From contig JADFDL010000013.1 in NCBI GenBank assembly GCA_018262875.1, positions 1 to 16,307 of the forward strand: DNA of 16,307 nucleotides, given 5' to 3'. The stretch comes from Rhodocyclaceae bacterium (GTDB lineage: Bacteria; Pseudomonadota; Gammaproteobacteria; Burkholderiales; Rhodocyclaceae). Positions 13,005 to 16,307 of this stretch are shown one piece after another. The position numbers and the translations under genes are program-made. Position 1 is the stretch's first letter, and each line of letters starts with the position of its first letter. The notes beneath the pieces are model-generated. The model did not search any database. It was given only the letters and a program-made list of their open reading frames with translations, and was not told where the DNA came from.

Positions 13005-14081
13005 TTGTCCCGCCCGATCCGCGCCACCCTCGACCTGTCCGCACTACGCGGAAATTTTTCCATCGCCCGCCAGAGCGCGCAGGGCGCCGCCTTGTGGGCG
13101 GTGATCAAGGCCGACGCCTATGGCCACGGCCTGATGCGTGCGGCTGAGGCGCTCGACGACCTTGCCGACGGCTATGCGCTGCTCGATCTCGACGATGCAG
13201 TCGCCCTGCGCGAAGCCGGTTTCCGCCAGCCGATCCTGCTGCTCGAGGGTTTTTTCGAGGCGGACGAGCTGCCGCTCTTTGCCGAATACGGCCTGACGCC
13301 GGTGGTGCACACGCTGGAACAGGCGGAGATGCTGACGAGCAGCGCCCTGCCGGCGCGGCTGCCGGTTTATCTCAAGCTCAACACCGGCATGAACCGGCTC
13401 GGCCTGTCCGCTGAGGAGTTCCATCCCGTTCTCACCGCGCTGGAGACCTCGCCCAGCGTCTCCGGCATCACGCTGATGACGCATTTCGCCGATGCCGACC
13501 TGGAACGCGGCATCGCCTGGCAAATGGCGCGTTTCGAGGAGGCCACGCAGGGGTGTGCCCACAAAGTCAGTCTGGCCAATTCGGCGGCATTGCTGCGCTA
13601 TCCCGAAGTTCGCCGCGGCTGGGCGCGGCCCGGCATCATGCTCTACGGCGCCTCGCCCTTCCCGCAGGACGAGAGCGCCGAAGCACTCGGCCTGCGACCG
13701 GTGATGACGCTTTCCAGCCAGATCGTTGCGGTGCAGGAACTCAAGGTGGGCGAACGCGTCGGCTACGGCGGCATCTTCGCCGCCGACGGGCCGATGCGCC
13801 TTGGCATCGTCGCCTGCGGCTATGCCGACGGCTATCCGCGCCATGCGCCGAGCGGCACGCCGATCCTCGTCGAGGGCCGCCGCACGCGCACCGTCGGCCG
13901 CGTGTCGATGGACATGATCATGGTTGACCTCGACGGCATCCCCGACGCTGGCATCGGTTCGCCGGTCGTGCTGTGGGGCGAAGGCCTGCCGGTCGACGAC
14001 GTCGCCACCGCCGCCGGAACCGTCAGCTACGAGTTGCTCTGCGCACTGACCGCGCGGGTTCCGGTAATCGAAAAAAAGTAG
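13005..14081 (+). CDS. alr: Alanine racemase (TTG start)
   Basis: A 358-residue PLP enzyme interconverting L- and D-alanine for peptidoglycan. PLP-binding lysine K35 lies in WAVIKADAYGHG (31-42); MNRLG (129-133) includes the conserved Arg131; the second catalytic base Tyr254 is in RVGYGGIF; SMDM (301-304) and the end SYELLCALTARVP complete the set. The N-terminal TIM barrel and C-terminal beta domain have normal length. The start is TTG: an in-frame stop at 12990-12992 excludes longer versions and the family's usual SRPIxATxDLSALRxN begins right after it. No good Shine-Dalgarno is present. This might keep expression low. Confidence 0.94.
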   Translation: MSRPIRATLDLSALRGNFSIARQSAQGAALWAVIKADAYGHGLMRAAEALDDLADGYALLDLDDAVALREAGFRQPILLLEGFFEADELPLFAEYGLTPVVHTLEQAEMLTSSALPARLPVYLKLNTGMNRLGLSAEEFHPVLTALETSPSVSGITLMTHFADADLERGIAWQMARFEEATQGCAHKVSLANSAALLRYPEVRRGWARPGIMLYGASPFPQDESAEALGLRPVMTLSSQIVAVQELKVGERVGYGGIFAADGPMRLGIVACGYADGYPRHAPSGTPILVEGRRTRTVGRVSMDMIMVDLDGIPDAGIGSPVVLWGEGLPVDDVATAAGTVSYELLCALTARVPVIEKK

Positions 14082-14102
14082 CGGGCTCACGCAGCGAGCC
14101 CG
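14082..14102 (+). terminator. Hairpin after alr, weak terminator candidate
   Basis: CGGGCTC (14082-14088) pairs perfectly with GAGCCCG (14096-14102) around a seven-base loop, starting on the last base of the stop codon region of alr. There is an A-run just upstream (14071-14077) but no U-run downstream on the coding strand. On the minus strand the same stem would be followed by a U-run, so it could stop antisense transcription; no gene on that strand needs it. Confidence 0.4.
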
Positions 14103-14122
14103 GCTGCCGGTAGTATCTCTGC

Positions 14123-15484
14123 ATGGCCAAACAAAAAACTGTCTATACCTGTGCCGAATGCGGCGGCAGCTCGCCGAAGTGGCAGGGGCAGTGCCCGCAC
14201 TGCAATGCCTGGAACACCCTGGTGGAGTCTCTGGCCGAGACGGCGGCGACCAACCGCTTTTCCGCCATCGCCGGCACGGGCAGGCTGCAGCGCCTGGCCG
14301 AGATCCACCCGCGCGAGGAATCCCGCATCGCCACCGGCATCGAGGAGTTCGACCGCGTGCTCGGCGGCGGCCTGGTGGCAGGCGGCGTGGTGTTGATCGG
14401 CGGCGATCCCGGCATCGGCAAATCGACCCTGCTGCTGCAGGCGCTGGCCGAGTTGGCGGGCCGGCATTCGGCGTTGTACGTCACCGGCGAGGAATCCGGC
14501 GAGCAGGTCGCGTTGCGCGCGCAGCGGCTGCAACTCGACGCCGGCCGCATGCAGTTGCTTACCGAGATCCATCTCGAAAAGATCCTCGCCGCGCTGTTGG
14601 AGCACAAGCCGCGCATCGCGGTAATGGATTCGATCCAGACGCTGTATTCCGACGCGCTGCAGTCGGCGCCCGGTTCGGTGGCCCAGGTGCGCGAGTGCGC
14701 CGCGCAACTCACGCGCTACGCCAAGCAGTCGGGCACCTGCATCGTCTTCGTCGGCCATGTGACGAAGGAGGGCGCGCTGGCCGGGCCGCGCGTGCTGGAG
14801 CACATCGTCGATACCGTGCTCTATTTCGAGGGCGATCCCAACTCCAGCTTCCGCCTCGTCCGCGCCTGCAAGAACCGTTTCGGCGCGGTGAATGAACTCG
14901 GCGTCTTCGCCATGACCGACCGCGGCCTGCGCGGCGTCTCCAACCCCTCCGCGCTATTCCTTTCGCAGCACGAGCAGCAGGTGGCCGGCTCCTGCGTGCT
15001 GGTAACGCAGGAGGGCACGCGCCCGCTGCTGGTGGAAATCCAGGCGCTGGTGGACGAGGCGCATTCGCCCAGCCCGCGCCGACTGTCCGTCGGCCTCGAG
15101 CAGAACCGCCTGGCCATGCTGCTGGCGGTGCTGCATCGCCATGCCGGCATCGCCTGCTTCGACCAGGACGTCTTCGTCAACGCCGTCGGCGGCGTCAAGA
15201 TCAATGAACCGGCGGCGGATCTCGCCGTGCTGCTGGCCATCGTCTCCAGCCTGCGCAACCGGCCGCTGCCGAAGAAGCTGATCGCCTTCGGCGAGGTCGG
15301 CCTGGCCGGAGAAATCCGCCCGGCGCCGCGCGGCCAGGAGCGCCTCAAGGAAGCCGCCAAGCTCGGCTTCACGCACGCCCTGATCCCGAAAGCCAATGCG
15401 CCGAAGCAACCAATCAAGGGCATCGAGGTCATAGCCCTGGAACGGGTGGAACAGGCGGTGGACAAAATGCGGGAGCTGAATTGA
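14123..15484 (+). CDS. radA: DNA repair protein RadA
   Basis: A 453-residue RecA-related branch-migration helicase used in recombinational repair. In order: N-terminal zinc finger with C10-X2-C13 and C24-X2-C27, RecA-like ATPase with Walker A GDPGIGKST (94-102), Walker B region IAVMDSIQT (165-173), the RadA-specific KNRFG (250-254), and a C-terminal Lon-protease-like domain (about 285-450), which in RadA is not proteolytic. The start ATG has no evident ribosome site; TAGTAT (14111-14116) close before it could be a -10. The TGA is shared with the next start, TTGA at 15481-15484. Length is typical. Confidence 0.95.
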   Translation: MAKQKTVYTCAECGGSSPKWQGQCPHCNAWNTLVESLAETAATNRFSAIAGTGRLQRLAEIHPREESRIATGIEEFDRVLGGGLVAGGVVLIGGDPGIGKSTLLLQALAELAGRHSALYVTGEESGEQVALRAQRLQLDAGRMQLLTEIHLEKILAALLEHKPRIAVMDSIQTLYSDALQSAPGSVAQVRECAAQLTRYAKQSGTCIVFVGHVTKEGALAGPRVLEHIVDTVLYFEGDPNSSFRLVRACKNRFGAVNELGVFAMTDRGLRGVSNPSALFLSQHEQQVAGSCVLVTQEGTRPLLVEIQALVDEAHSPSPRRLSVGLEQNRLAMLLAVLHRHAGIACFDQDVFVNAVGGVKINEPAADLAVLLAIVSSLRNRPLPKKLIAFGEVGLAGEIRPAPRGQERLKEAAKLGFTHALIPKANAPKQPIKGIEVIALERVEQAVDKMRELN

Positions 15485-16307
15485 ACGGCTGGCATCTCTC
15501 CTGGCAGATGCTGAAGCGCGATTTCCGCGCCGGCGAATTGCGCCTGCTCGGTGTGGCGCTGCTCATTGCCGTTGCCAGCCTCTCCAGCGTGAGCTTCTTT
15601 TCAGACCGCCTGTCGCGCGCCCTGGCACGCGAGGCGCATCAGTTGCTCGGCGGCGACCTGCTGCTGCTGGCCGACCACCCCTGGGATCCGGCCTATCGAA
15701 CGGAAGCCGAAGCGCGGGGCCTGCGCGTCATCGGCAGCGTGAGTTTCCCGAGCATGACGGCGGCGAACGGCGCCAGCCACCTTGCCGACCTCAAGGCGGT
15801 GCAGCCGGGCTATCCCTTGCGCGGCGCGCTGCGCACCGCCCCGGCGCTCAACCAGCCCGACAGCGAAACGCAGGAGACGCCGGCGCGCGGCACGGTGTGG
15901 CTGGACGAGCGGCTGACCGCCGCGCTGGAGACGAAGGTCGGCGATGTTGTGCGGCTGGGCAGCGCCAGCTTCGCCGTATCGGCGGTACTGACTTTGGAAC
16001 CGGACCGCGGCGTGAATTTCTTCAACATCGCGCCGCGCCTGATGATGCACATCGACGACCTGCCGGCGACGCAGTTGATCCAGGTCGGCAGCCGGGTGAC
16101 CTGGCGCTTGCATCTGGCCGGGGAGGCGAAGGCCGTCGCCGCCTACCAGAAATGGGCGGAAAAGCGCCTCGGCCGCGGCGAGCGCATCGAAAGCCTGGAC
16201 AATGCGCGGCCCGAAGTGCGCAACGCCCTCGATCGCGCCGAGAAGTTCCTCCGTTTGGCGGCGCTGCTGGCGGCGGTGCTGGCAGCGGTCGCCGTCGGTC
16301 TGACGGC
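15481..16307 (+). CDS. ABC transporter permease, FtsX/YbbP-like (5' part)
   Basis: Continues past the window end; 275 codons are present. Reads NGWHLSWQMLKRDFRAGELRLL..., an N-terminal cytosolic segment, first membrane span (about residues 20-36), a long periplasmic domain (about 37-258), and the second span beginning at EKFLRLAALLAAVLAAVAVG. This is the layout of YbbP-type exporters of the MacB/FtsX superfamily, whose ATPase partner (YbbA) would be expected nearby. The start is placed at TTG 15481, overlapping the radA stop (TTGA), because GGGAG lies seven bases upstream; the only nearby ATG (15508) has no ribosome site. The region has no ATG-initiated frame, so it is easily missed. Confidence 0.85.
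   Translation, partial: MNGWHLSWQMLKRDFRAGELRLLGVALLIAVASLSSVSFFSDRLSRALAREAHQLLGGDLLLLADHPWDPAYRTEAEARGLRVIGSVSFPSMTAANGASHLADLKAVQPGYPLRGALRTAPALNQPDSETQETPARGTVWLDERLTAALETKVGDVVRLGSASFAVSAVLTLEPDRGVNFFNIAPRLMMHIDDLPATQLIQVGSRVTWRLHLAGEAKAVAAYQKWAEKRLGRGERIESLDNARPEVRNALDRAEKFLRLAALLAAVLAAVAVGLT

Overview
The window is GC-rich, gene-dense chromosomal DNA with very short intergenic gaps and many ATGA/TTGA/TAATG gene overlaps. Protein content and gene order (lplT / alr / radA; tsaB-rimI-udg; an EnvZ/OmpR pair; LemA-TPM) point to a betaproteobacterium, most likely of the Rhodocyclales / Azoarcus-Thauera-Sterolibacterium type. This placement comes from recognising protein families, not from a database search. 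I see no tRNA, rRNA, CRISPR, prophage or insertion sequence. Most of the window is ordinary core genome.

Layout. (1) 1-609: the 3' end of a peptide deformylase gene converges with a host-attachment-family protein gene, and their stop codons abut. (2) 742-2324: a two-gene operon of a cyclic-nucleotide-binding domain protein and an AI-2E/PerM-family membrane protein, overlapping by ATGA. (3) 2343-4533, minus strand: response regulator then histidine kinase (ompR-envZ type). The last ~20 codons of the kinase lie inside a GC-rich palindromic repeat that also separates it from the convergent transporter gene. (4) 4708-5517, plus strand and divergent from ompR: three small genes (two exported proteins without assigned function and a KTSC-domain protein). 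A tandem ACAAAT / TTACA motif between ompR and these genes looks like an OmpR-family binding site.

(5) 5574-8386: a tightly coupled run of tsaB (t6A tRNA modification), rimI (N-acetyltransferase), a family-4 uracil-DNA glycosylase and a cation diffusion facilitator; the first three are joined by 4-nt overlaps and the last by 14 nt. The glycosylase carries about 34 codons that look like two dispersed palindromic repeats read in frame. (6) 8461-10512: lemA lipoprotein, a secreted/membrane TPM-domain protein with a Gly-rich tail, and a second TPM-domain protein, probably one envelope-related operon. (7) 10513-11835, minus strand: lysophospholipid transporter LplT, its stop codon abutting that of the second TPM gene. 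(8) 12065-16307, plus strand: a LysR-type regulator, alanine racemase (TTG start), RadA, and the 5' part of an FtsX/YbbP-like ABC permease whose TTG start overlaps the radA stop.

The observations most worth following are the in-frame repeat insertion in the uracil-DNA glycosylase, the repeat-derived C-terminus of the EnvZ-like kinase, and the divergent small exported genes behind an OmpR-like box, which resemble the accessory periplasmic proteins of other envelope two-component systems.
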